Positions 1-5,419 of a stretch of DNA of 5,419 nucleotides are shown here, piece after piece. Location of the stretch: contig DFEA01000005.1 of assembly GCA_002368575.1 (NCBI GenBank), forward strand, positions 1-5,419. Reading direction: 5' to 3'. This stretch comes from Lachnospiraceae bacterium UBA3814. GTDB lineage: Bacteria; Bacillota; Clostridia; Lachnospirales; Lachnospiraceae. Made by a program: the position numbers and the translations under genes. Below the pieces are notes generated by a model. The model did no database searches, was not told the DNA's origin, and was given only the letters and a program-made list of their open reading frames with translations. The number at the start of each line of letters is the position of its first letter. Position 1 is the first letter of the stretch.

Positions 1-277
1 GATCAAACTGTCCCGGAAGATACTCCACCGAAAAGACCAGATCATTCTCATTCCTGTCAAAATCCTCTTCGTAAAGTATATCCACGGGCGGCTCCGAAAA
101 AACGGTCTTCTTCGCTTTTTCAAAGGTTTCATCCGAAATGTTTTCGATATCGTATCTTATAAGCTCCCGAAGCCCTGTCAGCTCCTTAATGGAAAGATAG
201 CTCCCAAGCTCTCCCAGAAGCTCCTTCGCCCTTACGGCATAGGGCTCCTTTTTTTCAACATATATCCTTCTTACCAT
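1..277 (-). CDS. purL: Phosphoribosylformylglycinamidine synthase, N-terminal 92 codons (cut by the left window edge)
   Basis: FGAM synthase catalyses the fourth step of de novo purine synthesis in the cytoplasm: FGAR + glutamine + ATP to FGAM. My translation of the minus strand begins MVRRIYVEKKEPYAVRAKEL and continues through ELTGLRELIRYDIENIS, then TVFSEPPVDILYEEDF, ending at VEYLPGQFD. I recognise this as the start of the long single-chain PurL (about 1,250 residues) typical of clostridia, where the extreme N-terminus corresponds to the PurS-like domain. The ATP-binding and glutaminase domains lie outside the window, so catalytic residues cannot be checked. The ATG at 277 is supported by a strong Shine-Dalgarno at 282-290. 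The gene follows radA after 75 bases that contain an inverted repeat, so it may or may not share radA's transcript. Identification is from memory of the family's N-terminus; the reading frame itself is seen directly. Confidence 0.87.
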   Translation of the reverse strand, partial: MVRRIYVEKKEPYAVRAKELLGELGSYLSIKELTGLRELIRYDIENISDETFEKAKKTVFSEPPVDILYEEDFDRNENDLVFSVEYLPGQFD

Positions 278-281
278 TTTG

Positions 282-290
282 CCTCCCTTT
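282..290 (-). promoter_or_regulatory. Ribosome binding site of purL
   Basis: On the minus strand AAAGGGAGG lies four bases upstream of the ATG at 277. It is close to the anti-Shine-Dalgarno complement and fixes the purL start. The spacing is slightly short but functional in Firmicutes. Confidence 0.75.
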
Positions 291-300
291 CTGATATAAT

Positions 301-330
301 ACTCGGATCCAGACTTATGCGGATCTGAGT
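301..330 (-). repeat. Inverted repeat / stem-loop between radA and purL
   Basis: On the plus strand ACTCGGATCC (301-310) and GGATCTGAGT (321-330) are inverted copies around a 10-base loop. As RNA from the minus strand the stem has nine pairs and one A·C mismatch (A326 with C305); read on the plus strand that position is a G·U wobble. The stem starts 22 bases after the radA stop and ends 23 bases before the purL ATG. On the minus strand it is followed by ATTATATC, which is only half T, so it is at best a weak intrinsic terminator for radA. It could instead be an operator or an mRNA stability hairpin. TATTAT at 296-301 resembles a -10 box, but I find no acceptable -35 partner, so I do not call a purL promoter. 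Confidence 0.5.
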
Positions 331-352
331 GCGCCGGATTTTTCCATTGATC

Positions 353-1726
353 TTATCCGATGAGTGTAAGAGCCTCGGAGAGATTCTTAACTCCCTTAAG
401 CTCTATTCCTTCTATGCTTCCCGCATGTGACAGCGCGGTCTCAGGCATGATGCAGGTCGTAAAGCCTAACTTCTTGGCCTCCTGTACCCTCAGCTCCGGC
501 ATGCTCACGTTCCTTATCTCACCGCTTAAGCCCACCTCGCCGAATACCATCACATCCCCCGGTATAGCCCTGTTTCTGAAGCTTGACACCACAGCCATCA
601 CGATCCCGAGATCCATGGCGGGCTCCACCATTTTCATTCCTCCGGCGACATTCACGTAAGCGTCGCATTCCGAGGTCTTAAGCCCAAGCCTCTTTTCAAG
701 TACCGCCATGAGCAGATTAAGCCTGTTTATATCGGCCCCGGTAGCCTGTCTTTTGGGAAAACCGAAGCTGGTTTTGGAGACCAGGGCCTGTATTTCCAGC
801 AGCACAGGCCTGCTGCCCTCCATGGCACAGGCGACCACGGAGCCGCTTGCATCCTGGGGCCTTCCCGACAGCAGGTACTCTGAGGGGTTTCTGACCTGCA
901 TAAGCCCCTCCGGGCACATCTCAAAAACACCTATCTCATTTGTGGAACCGAACCTGTTCTTAACTCCTCTCAGTATCCTGTAGGAGGCATATCTGTCTCC
1001 TTCAAAATACAGTACCGAGTCTACTATATGCTCAAGCACTCTGGGCCCTGCGACCATTCCCTCCTTTGTTACATGCCCTACTATGAAAATGGCGATGTTC
1101 AGTGATTTTGAAAGCCTGAGAAGGACCGACGCCGCCTCCCTGACCTGAGACACCGAGCCCGGCGCGGAGCTTACCGAATCGCAGTACATTGTCTGAATGG
1201 AATCGACCACCGCCACCCTGGGCTTATACCTTGAAATAGTCTCCGAAACCACGTCAAGATCCGTCTCGCAGAAAACCGTAAGCCTGTCGTTAAAGTCTCC
1301 CAGCCTTAAGGCCCTCATCTTGATCTGCTTTTTCGACTCCTCTCCCGAAACGTAGAGGATATCGTTTCCACGGATCGAAAGCTCTCTGCAGACCTGCAGC
1401 AGAAGGGTCGATTTTCCTATTCCGGGATCTCCTCCAACCAAAACAAGGGAGCCCGGTACTATACCGCCTCCCAATACTCTGTCAAACTCCTCGATCCCTG
1501 TCAGTATTCTTTCTTCATTTTCAAGCTCTATCTCTGATAACCTGGCAGGAACATTGCTTCCGGATGCCGAGCCGCGCCTTGCGGCACCGCTCCCGGAAGG
1601 CTTTCCCACATTCTCCTCCACAAAGGTATTCCATTCCCTGCAGCCGGGACACTGGCCCAGCCATTTGGAAGATTCATACCCGCAGCTTGAACAGAAGAAC
1701 ACCGTAGTCCTCTTAGCGTTTGCCAT
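353..1726 (-). CDS. radA: DNA repair protein RadA (branch-migration ATPase)
   Basis: RadA (Sms) is a cytoplasmic RecA-like ATPase that promotes branch migration and D-loop extension during homologous recombination and repair. Numbered from the ATG at 1726 (457 residues, normal for the family), I see an N-terminal zinc ribbon with Cys12, 15, 26 and 29; a RecA-type ATPase core with Walker A GDPGIGKST (99-107) and Walker B VAVVDSIQT (171-179); the RadA signature KNRFG (256-260); and a C-terminal Lon-protease-like domain from about residue 295. That domain is non-proteolytic in this family. A frame-matched upstream ATG at 1738 would add MERF, but family members usually begin just before the zinc ribbon, and the better Shine-Dalgarno (1730-1736) serves 1726. 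The gene lies 43 bases after the 136-codon gene and in the same transcription unit by spacing. Linkage to clpC is conserved in Firmicutes. No broken motif is seen. Confidence 0.96.
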   Translation of the reverse strand: MANAKRTTVFFCSSCGYESSKWLGQCPGCREWNTFVEENVGKPSGSGAARRGSASGSNVPARLSEIELENEERILTGIEEFDRVLGGGIVPGSLVLVGGDPGIGKSTLLLQVCRELSIRGNDILYVSGEESKKQIKMRALRLGDFNDRLTVFCETDLDVVSETISRYKPRVAVVDSIQTMYCDSVSSAPGSVSQVREAASVLLRLSKSLNIAIFIVGHVTKEGMVAGPRVLEHIVDSVLYFEGDRYASYRILRGVKNRFGSTNEIGVFEMCPEGLMQVRNPSEYLLSGRPQDASGSVVACAMEGSRPVLLEIQALVSKTSFGFPKRQATGADINRLNLLMAVLEKRLGLKTSECDAYVNVAGGMKMVEPAMDLGIVMAVVSSFRNRAIPGDVMVFGEVGLSGEIRNVSMPELRVQEAKKLGFTTCIMPETALSHAGSIEGIELKGVKNLSEALTLIG

Positions 1727-1729
1727 AAA

Positions 1730-1736
1730 CCTCTCC
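1730..1736 (-). promoter_or_regulatory. Ribosome binding site that decides the radA start
   Basis: Minus-strand GGAGAGG, with GGAG six bases and AGAGG three bases from the ATG at 1726. The first G of this motif is also the G of the upstream candidate ATG at 1738, which has only a poor purine stretch before it (ending ATCGGCGC). This favours 1726 as the real start. Confidence 0.65.
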
Positions 1737-1769
1737 ATGCGCCGATCTGCCTGCAGACCGTGCCCCCGG

Positions 1770-2180
1770 TCAGAGCGAGATCCTTACGGGGACCTCCTCA
1801 TTTCCCGTAAATTCCACCGAAAAGCTCAGTTTTCCGCCGAGGTTCGTCTTCATTCTCCCTATGCTCTTCCCGGAAATGAAAACATCATACTCGGTATCCT
1901 CCGAAAGCCCCACGGTTATCTGGGCATCCTCTTTTCCGGAAACCTTAAACTCCATACCGTCCCCGGTCACCTTCAGCGAATTGACCGCCGTGCCGGGATC
2001 TGATTCATAAACGAACAGTCCGTCCCTCTCAAGCTTTGTCAGCTCTTTAAAGGTTTTTACCTTGTAAAGGTTCCCTTCATATTCGAAATCCTCAAGCTTC
2101 GTCTTCTTCTCAAGCTCAAAGTCCCCGAAGCTTAAAGTGCCGTCCGCCTCAATCCTTATCAGTTCCTTTACGTTTGCCAT
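1770..2180 (-). CDS. Conserved small protein of unknown function between clpC and radA
   Basis: A 136-residue soluble acidic protein with no signal peptide, membrane segment or cysteine. It starts MANVKELIRIEADGTLSFGD, has YKVKTFKELTKLERDG in the middle (about residues 39-54) and ends with KTNLGGKLSFSVEF (about 112-125) and VRISL. The pattern of alternating hydrophobic and polar residues with Gly/Asp/Asn turns suggests a mostly beta fold. I recall close relatives in many Lachnospiraceae, often carrying the label 'endosialidase'. Nothing here supports that: at 136 residues it is far too short for a sialidase and has no Asp-box repeats. The function is unknown. The start is supported by AAGGGGG at 2187-2193, six bases from the ATG. 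The gene lies 53 bases after clpC and is followed closely by radA, so it is probably cotranscribed with at least radA. A role connected to protein quality control or recombination would be guesswork from position. Confidence 0.85.
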   Translation of the reverse strand: MANVKELIRIEADGTLSFGDFELEKKTKLEDFEYEGNLYKVKTFKELTKLERDGLFVYESDPGTAVNSLKVTGDGMEFKVSGKEDAQITVGLSEDTEYDVFISGKSIGRMKTNLGGKLSFSVEFTGNEEVPVRISL

Positions 2181-2186
2181 GCTTTA

Positions 2187-2193
2187 CCCCCTT
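2187..2193 (-). promoter_or_regulatory. Ribosome binding site of the 136-codon gene
   Basis: Minus-strand AAGGGGG, six bases before the ATG at 2180. It is a clear Shine-Dalgarno and lies partly within one copy of a 10-base direct repeat (see 2190-2230). Confidence 0.7.
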
Positions 2194-2230
2194 ATTGAAA
2201 ATCCAGGCTTTTAAAGTATACCTTATTGAA
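2190..2230 (-). repeat. Direct repeat TTCAATAAGG, two copies in the clpC downstream gap
   Basis: Minus-strand TTCAATAAGG occurs exactly at 2221-2230 and again at 2190-2199, 31 bases apart start to start, about three helical turns. A shorter AATAAGG copy lies at 2232-2238 across the clpC stop codon. The left copy runs into the Shine-Dalgarno of the 136-codon gene. The repeats are seen directly; any function as a protein binding site is inference, and part of the match may reflect A+T-rich Shine-Dalgarno-like sequence. Confidence 0.45.
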
Positions 2231-2243
2231 TCCTTATTTTCCA
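2215..2243 (-). promoter_or_regulatory. Possible sigma-A promoter for the 136-codon gene and radA
   Basis: Minus-strand TGGAAA (2238-2243, four of six matches to TTGACA) is followed after exactly 17 bases by TATACT (2215-2220, five of six matches to TATAAT). The -35 lies within the last codons of clpC. Transcription would start near 2208 and leave a leader of about 27 bases with the Shine-Dalgarno in place. It is the best -35/-10 pair I noticed in the intergenic gaps, but such matches also occur by chance. Confidence 0.35.
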
Positions 2244-4705
2244 CCTGCTGCCGAAAAAGTTATGCCCTCTTTCGCCGAATATCCGGCAGCCACCTTATCA
2301 CCCTCATGTATGCGACCCTCAAGGAAGGCCTCCGACAGAGGATCCTCAAGCATCGTCTGTACCGCACGCCTTAAGGGCCGTGCTCCGTACTTCTTGTCCA
2401 CTCCCTTTTCTATTATATGCTTTTTGGCGGAGTCTCTGACTGCAAGCTCTATGTTCAGGCCCTCTCTTGCCCTCTTCTCAAGCTCGCCCGTCATTATCGT
2501 CACGATCTTCTTCATATCCTCCTCATTTAAGGAGCGGAATACTATGGTCTCATCTATCCTGTTCAGGAATTCGGGCCTGAATATCCTTTTTACCTCCTCC
2601 ATGACAGCGGATTTCATCTTGTCGTGATCCTTTTTTTCGTCTCTTTCGACGATAAACCCTAACTGCTTAGGCTCCATTATCCGTGAGGCTCCCGCATTGC
2701 TGGTCATTATTATGACACAGTTCTTAAAGCTTACCTTTCGACCGTTTGAGTCAGTAATGTGACCGTCGTCCAGGACCTGCAGAAGGATATTGAATACATC
2801 CGGATGAGCCTTTTCTATCTCGTCAAACAACACTACCGAATATGGATTCCTTCTGACCTTTTCGGACAGCTGACCGCCCTCCTCATAGCCCACATAGCCC
2901 GGAGGCGATCCGATGAGCTTCGAAACCGTATGCTTCTCCATGTACTCGGACATATCGACCCTTATCATGGCCTCCTCCGTACCGAACAGGACCTCGGTAA
3001 GGGCCTTTGACAGCTCTGTCTTACCCACCCCGGTCGGTCCGAGGAACAAAAATGACCCGATCGGTCGATTCTTTTCCTTGAGCCCGGTCCTGCCGCGCTT
3101 AATGGCTCTCGTTACGGCGCTGACAGCCTCGTCCTGGCCTATGACTCTTCTTTTAAGCTCTTTTTCCATCTTAAGGAGCTTGCTGCTTTCTGCCTCCTTA
3201 AGCCGTTTAAGGGGGATCTTGGTCCATTCGGACACTACCTCGGCAATATCCTCCTTATCTACCACAAGGGACCTTTTCTCCTGCTTTTCCTTTCTTTTGA
3301 GCTTTCTGTCCCTAGCTTCCCTGATGCCCTGCTGCTCCTTCAGTATATCCGCATAATCCCCGATCCTGTCTTCCTTTAAGGCCAGCTCCTTCTTTTCGTC
3401 ATACTCTCTCATAAGTGTATAGAAGTCACTGCTCTTATCGTCCCTCCTGTAAAGCGACAGCCTTACCTTAGCGGAGGCCTCGTCCATAAGATCTATGGCC
3501 TTGTCCGGAAGGAAGCGGTCATTTATATATCTGGTGGAAAGAAGGACACAGGCCTTTGCGGCCTCGTCTGTTATAACCACTCCGTGATGCTTTTCATAAT
3601 TCGGTCGAAGGCCCTTTATTATGGCTATAGAGTCCTCCTCCGAGGGCTCCTCTACCGCTATTTTCTGAAATCTTCTTTCAAGGGCCGCATCCTTTTCTAT
3701 ATATTTTCTGTATTCATCATAGGTCGTAGCTCCTATGAGCTGTATCTCTCCCCTGGCAAGCGAAGGCTTAAGGATATTCGAGGCATCTATCTTTCCCTCA
3801 GAGCCGCCGGCACCTATGATGGTATGGATCTCATCGATGAAAAGGATGATATCCTCTGAAAGGATCACCTCGTTTATGACCCTTTTTATCCTTTCCTCAA
3901 ACTCTCCCCTGTATTTGCTCCCTGCGACCATGGCAGAAAGGTCCAGGGTCAGCACTCTTTTCCCGAGCAGGCTCTGTGGAACGTCCCCGGCCACTATCCT
4001 GGATGCCAGTCCCTCAACTATGGCAGTCTTTCCCACACCCGGCTCGCCCACCAGGCAGGGATTATTCTTTGTCCTTCTGCTTAAGGTCTGGATTATCCGC
4101 TGTATCTCCTCTTCTCTTCCGATAACGGGATCAAGCTTTCCCTCCTCGGCAAGCTCTGTTATGTCTCTGCTGTACTGATCGACTAAAAGCTCGTTTCCTT
4201 CACCGTAGAAGGAGGTCTTTCTGGGGCCGAACCTGGCGCTCTGAAGCTCCTCCCTGTAATCCCCCGGGTCCTCTCCCATTGAAAGAAGGGTATCGACATA
4301 AAGCTTCTGTATGTTGATCCCCAGGGTATTCAGTATCCTTATCGCAAGATTATCCATATCCTTTATGATAGCAATAAGGATGTGCTCGGTGCCTATCGCC
4401 ATTGCCTTAAAGGAATCCGCGACGGAAGCGGAGCCCTCAAGTATCTCCGTAAGCTTTGGGGTATAGCCGTCTCTTTCCGCCACCGCCGTATCTCCCGACA
4501 GAGCTATCTGGTCAAGGATAAGCCTTTCTATATCCTCCTCTCTGGCTCCGTTATCATGCAGGATCTTCGACGCAACGCTGTCCTCCTCATAAAGAAGACC
4601 CAGAAGCAGATGCTCTGTTCCTATATACCTGTGCTTAAGGCGTTTTGAAGCTCTGGCTGCAAGTGACAGAGTTTTTTTTGCCATATCATTATAATCAAGC
4701 GGCAT
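2234..4705 (-). CDS. clpC: ATP-dependent Clp protease ATP-binding subunit ClpC
   Basis: ClpC is a hexameric AAA+ unfoldase that feeds substrates to the ClpP peptidase in the cytoplasm. The 823-residue protein has the normal ClpC layout. The Clp N domain has two repeats, each with IGTEH (28-32 and 104-108). AAA+ domain 1 carries Walker A GEPGVGKT (220-227), Walker B ILFIDE (287-292) and LERRF (342-346). A short coiled-coil middle domain with a UVR-like segment (about 415-478) marks ClpC rather than ClpB, whose middle domain is much longer, or ClpA, which lacks one. AAA+ domain 2 carries Walker A GPTGVGKT (556-563), Walker B VVLFDE (624-629), sensor-1 TSN (668-670), the ClpP-docking loop LGF (682-684), Arg716 in FLNRID and sensor-2 GARPLRR (774-780). 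All key residues are present. The start at 4705 is preferred over the in-frame ATG at 4684 because only the former has a Shine-Dalgarno. It starts three bases after the upstream gene. No CtsR-type operator (GGTCAAA repeats) is visible nearby. Confidence 0.97.
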   Translation of the reverse strand: MPLDYNDMAKKTLSLAARASKRLKHRYIGTEHLLLGLLYEEDSVASKILHDNGAREEDIERLILDQIALSGDTAVAERDGYTPKLTEILEGSASVADSFKAMAIGTEHILIAIIKDMDNLAIRILNTLGINIQKLYVDTLLSMGEDPGDYREELQSARFGPRKTSFYGEGNELLVDQYSRDITELAEEGKLDPVIGREEEIQRIIQTLSRRTKNNPCLVGEPGVGKTAIVEGLASRIVAGDVPQSLLGKRVLTLDLSAMVAGSKYRGEFEERIKRVINEVILSEDIILFIDEIHTIIGAGGSEGKIDASNILKPSLARGEIQLIGATTYDEYRKYIEKDAALERRFQKIAVEEPSEEDSIAIIKGLRPNYEKHHGVVITDEAAKACVLLSTRYINDRFLPDKAIDLMDEASAKVRLSLYRRDDKSSDFYTLMREYDEKKELALKEDRIGDYADILKEQQGIREARDRKLKRKEKQEKRSLVVDKEDIAEVVSEWTKIPLKRLKEAESSKLLKMEKELKRRVIGQDEAVSAVTRAIKRGRTGLKEKNRPIGSFLFLGPTGVGKTELSKALTEVLFGTEEAMIRVDMSEYMEKHTVSKLIGSPPGYVGYEEGGQLSEKVRRNPYSVVLFDEIEKAHPDVFNILLQVLDDGHITDSNGRKVSFKNCVIIMTSNAGASRIMEPKQLGFIVERDEKKDHDKMKSAVMEEVKRIFRPEFLNRIDETIVFRSLNEEDMKKIVTIMTGELEKRAREGLNIELAVRDSAKKHIIEKGVDKKYGARPLRRAVQTMLEDPLSEAFLEGRIHEGDKVAAGYSAKEGITFSAAGGK

Positions 4706-4708
4706 TTA

Positions 4709-5419
4709 TCACTCTCCCATGTTTATAAACTCAAACTCAAAATCATCATCGTCGTCCATGTCCGTACTGTCGTAGCCCCCGGGCACCTGTCCCTGACCGT
4801 AGGCATTCTGCTCATAGCCGTTATTTCCGTACTGGCCATAGCCCTGGGCATACTGCATATTGTACTGGGCATTTCCGAACTGCTCCCTGTCATACTGTGA
4901 TACGCTCGGAACCGGCTCGTAATACCCTCCGTACTGGCCGGCAGGATCATAGCCCTGCTCTCCCCCATACTGATAGCCTCCGTAGCCCTCCTGAGCATAT
5001 CCGTTCTGGTCATATTGTCCCTGCCAGGCATCGGGAGCGTACTGATACTGGTCGTACTGAGCATCGGTATTATAATACTGTCCCTGATAGCCCTCCTGAT
5101 AATACTGCCCATTATCCGGATAAGCGGCCTCCTGAGACTTAAGCTCCGGCTGCCTTGCGGCATTTAAAAGCTCCTCCCGCTTCTTATCCTCCTTCTGCTG
5201 CTCTGTAAGCCCGGCTCCCTGAGCCTTAGGCTTTAGGTTCTGTAAGGCAGCACCTTTTTCCTCTGTTTTCTGTTTCAACCGGCTTCCCTTAGGCGAAGCA
5301 TCGGCCGTTTCCTTTTTGGGCGCAGGGCCTGCTGCGTCCGCCGCCTTCTTCGGAGCCGCGCTCTTTAAGGGCATATCCGATACTTTTGGAGCATTTTCCG
5401 CGGACGGCCTGATCACGGC
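4709..5419 (-). CDS. Low-complexity Tyr/Gly/Gln-rich protein with acidic tail, C-terminal part (cut by the right window edge)
   Basis: I do not recognise this protein. The frame is open to the window edge; the first possible start codon inside is a GTG at 5416 with almost no sequence before it, so I treat the gene as 5'-truncated. Numbering from that GTG, residues 1-95 are basic and disordered-looking, rich in Lys, Ala, Pro and Glu. Residues 99-215 contain 26 tyrosines in 117 residues with Gly, Gln, Asn and Asp, in irregular QYDQ-, GYGGYQY- and YGGYYE-like units. Residues 219-230 are DMDDDDDFEFEF, followed by INMGE and the stop. The visible part has no cysteine, histidine or membrane segment, and no lysine after residue 93. 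It resembles prion-like or phase-separating low-complexity tails. The reading frame is supported by the natural ending against clpC, with the clpC Shine-Dalgarno inside it. Function is unknown; any folded domain would lie upstream of the window. Confidence 0.82.
   Translation of the reverse strand, partial: AVIRPSAENAPKVSDMPLKSAAPKKAADAAGPAPKKETADASPKGSRLKQKTEEKGAALQNLKPKAQGAGLTEQQKEDKKREELLNAARQPELKSQEAAYPDNGQYYQEGYQGQYYNTDAQYDQYQYAPDAWQGQYDQNGYAQEGYGGYQYGGEQGYDPAGQYGGYYEPVPSVSQYDREQFGNAQYNMQYAQGYGQYGNNGYEQNAYGQGQVPGGYDSTDMDDDDDFEFEFINMGE
4712..4718 (-). promoter_or_regulatory. clpC ribosome binding site inside the upstream gene
   Basis: Minus-strand GGGAGAG lies six bases before the clpC ATG and is part of the last two sense codons of the upstream gene (the Gly-Glu end). 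The upstream stop TGA (4709-4711) is followed in frame by TAA (4706-4708) and then directly by the clpC ATG. This arrangement is typical of translational coupling: ribosomes ending on the first gene unload on the start site of the second. Confidence 0.75.
4772..5122 (-). repeat. Degenerate repeat tract encoding the Tyr/Gly/Gln-rich segment
   Basis: This stretch encodes residues 99-215 of the truncated protein. On the plus strand it shows recurrent short blocks such as GTACTGG, CATACTG and GTAGCCC, from Tyr-Gln, Tyr-Gly and Gly-Tyr codon pairs. Unit length and sequence vary and both TAT and TAC are used, so it is a diverged low-complexity tract rather than a clean tandem repeat. It could still be prone to length change between strains. 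Confidence 0.6.

Noticed and set aside
360..983. Two plus-strand open frames (360-659 and 708-983) antisense to radA
   Set aside because: They mirror the conserved Lon-like domain and ATPase core of radA and show no protein family features.
1554..2003. 149-codon open frame on the plus strand across the radA / small-gene junction
   Set aside because: It runs antisense over two well-supported genes, has no recognisable domain and no convincing ribosome binding site.
1770..2180. Naming the small protein an endosialidase
   Set aside because: I recall this label on relatives, but the length and lack of Asp-box or catalytic motifs do not support a sialidase.
2913..3356. 147-codon plus-strand open frame antisense to clpC (similarly 2226-2627 and 4382-4648)
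   Set aside because: Shadow frames of clpC; no domain, no start signal and no room for independent constraint.
3280..3460. UVR-like segment as evidence of an McsA or UvrB fragment
   Set aside because: It is the normal middle domain of ClpC, in frame between the two AAA+ domains.
3735..4178. 147-codon plus-strand open frame antisense to clpC
   Set aside because: It is Ser/Pro/Leu-rich as expected from the complement of clpC codons, and clpC in this region encodes conserved AAA+ motifs.
4706..4760. CtsR operator before clpC
   Set aside because: No tandem GGTCAAA-like heptads are visible; the gene starts inside an operon, so any such operator would lie outside the window.
4723..5163. 146-codon minus-strand frame overprinted on the Tyr-rich gene
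   Set aside because: Runs of Tyr, Gly and Gln codons give few stops in the shifted frame; the product is a Ser/Arg/Met/Ile string with no family resemblance, and it does not fit the junction with clpC.
5414..5416. GTG as the true start of the Tyr-rich protein
   Set aside because: The frame is open to the window edge and only three bases lie upstream, so no ribosome binding site can be judged; a start outside the window is more likely.

Overview
The window is an ordinary, tightly packed chromosomal segment from a Gram-positive, Clostridia-type bacterium. I would place it in or near the Lachnospiraceae. This rests on the clpC–radA linkage, on ClpC (not ClpA or ClpB) domain architecture, on a PurL N-terminus of the long single-chain type found in clostridia, on strong GGAGG-type ribosome binding sites, and on a 136-residue protein between clpC and radA that I recall from Lachnospiraceae genomes. 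By eye the DNA is roughly half G+C. The placement is inference; no rRNA or other taxonomic marker is present.

Every gene I can support lies on the minus strand, so transcription runs from the right edge to the left. In that order: (1) the C-terminal 236 residues of an unrecognised low-complexity protein, with a basic Lys/Ala/Pro half and then a lysine-free Tyr/Gly/Gln half ending in an Asp/Phe/Glu tail (4709-5419, open at the right edge); (2) a complete clpC, 823 codons (2234-4705); (3) a conserved small protein of unknown function, 136 codons (1770-2180); (4) a complete radA, best start giving 457 codons (353-1726); (5) the first 92 codons of purL, running off the left edge (1-277). Gaps between genes are 3, 53, 43 and 75 bases. 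No stretch above 300 bases lacks a gene, and I see no RNA gene, mobile element or CRISPR array.

Genes 1 and 2 look translationally coupled: the clpC Shine-Dalgarno lies inside the last codons of gene 1, which ends in tandem in-frame stops directly against the clpC ATG. A possible internal promoter overlaps the clpC stop and could give genes 3 and 4 their own transcription. A near-perfect inverted repeat separates radA from purL.

Functionally, ClpC (protein unfolding for ClpP) and RadA (branch migration in recombination) form a conserved Firmicutes pair. In Bacillus subtilis the order is ctsR-mcsA-mcsB-clpC-radA-disA. Here the gene directly before clpC is the tyrosine-rich protein, not mcsB, and the gene after radA is purL, not disA. 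The tyrosine-rich protein coupled to clpC is the most unusual item; a link to ClpC is a hypothesis from position alone.
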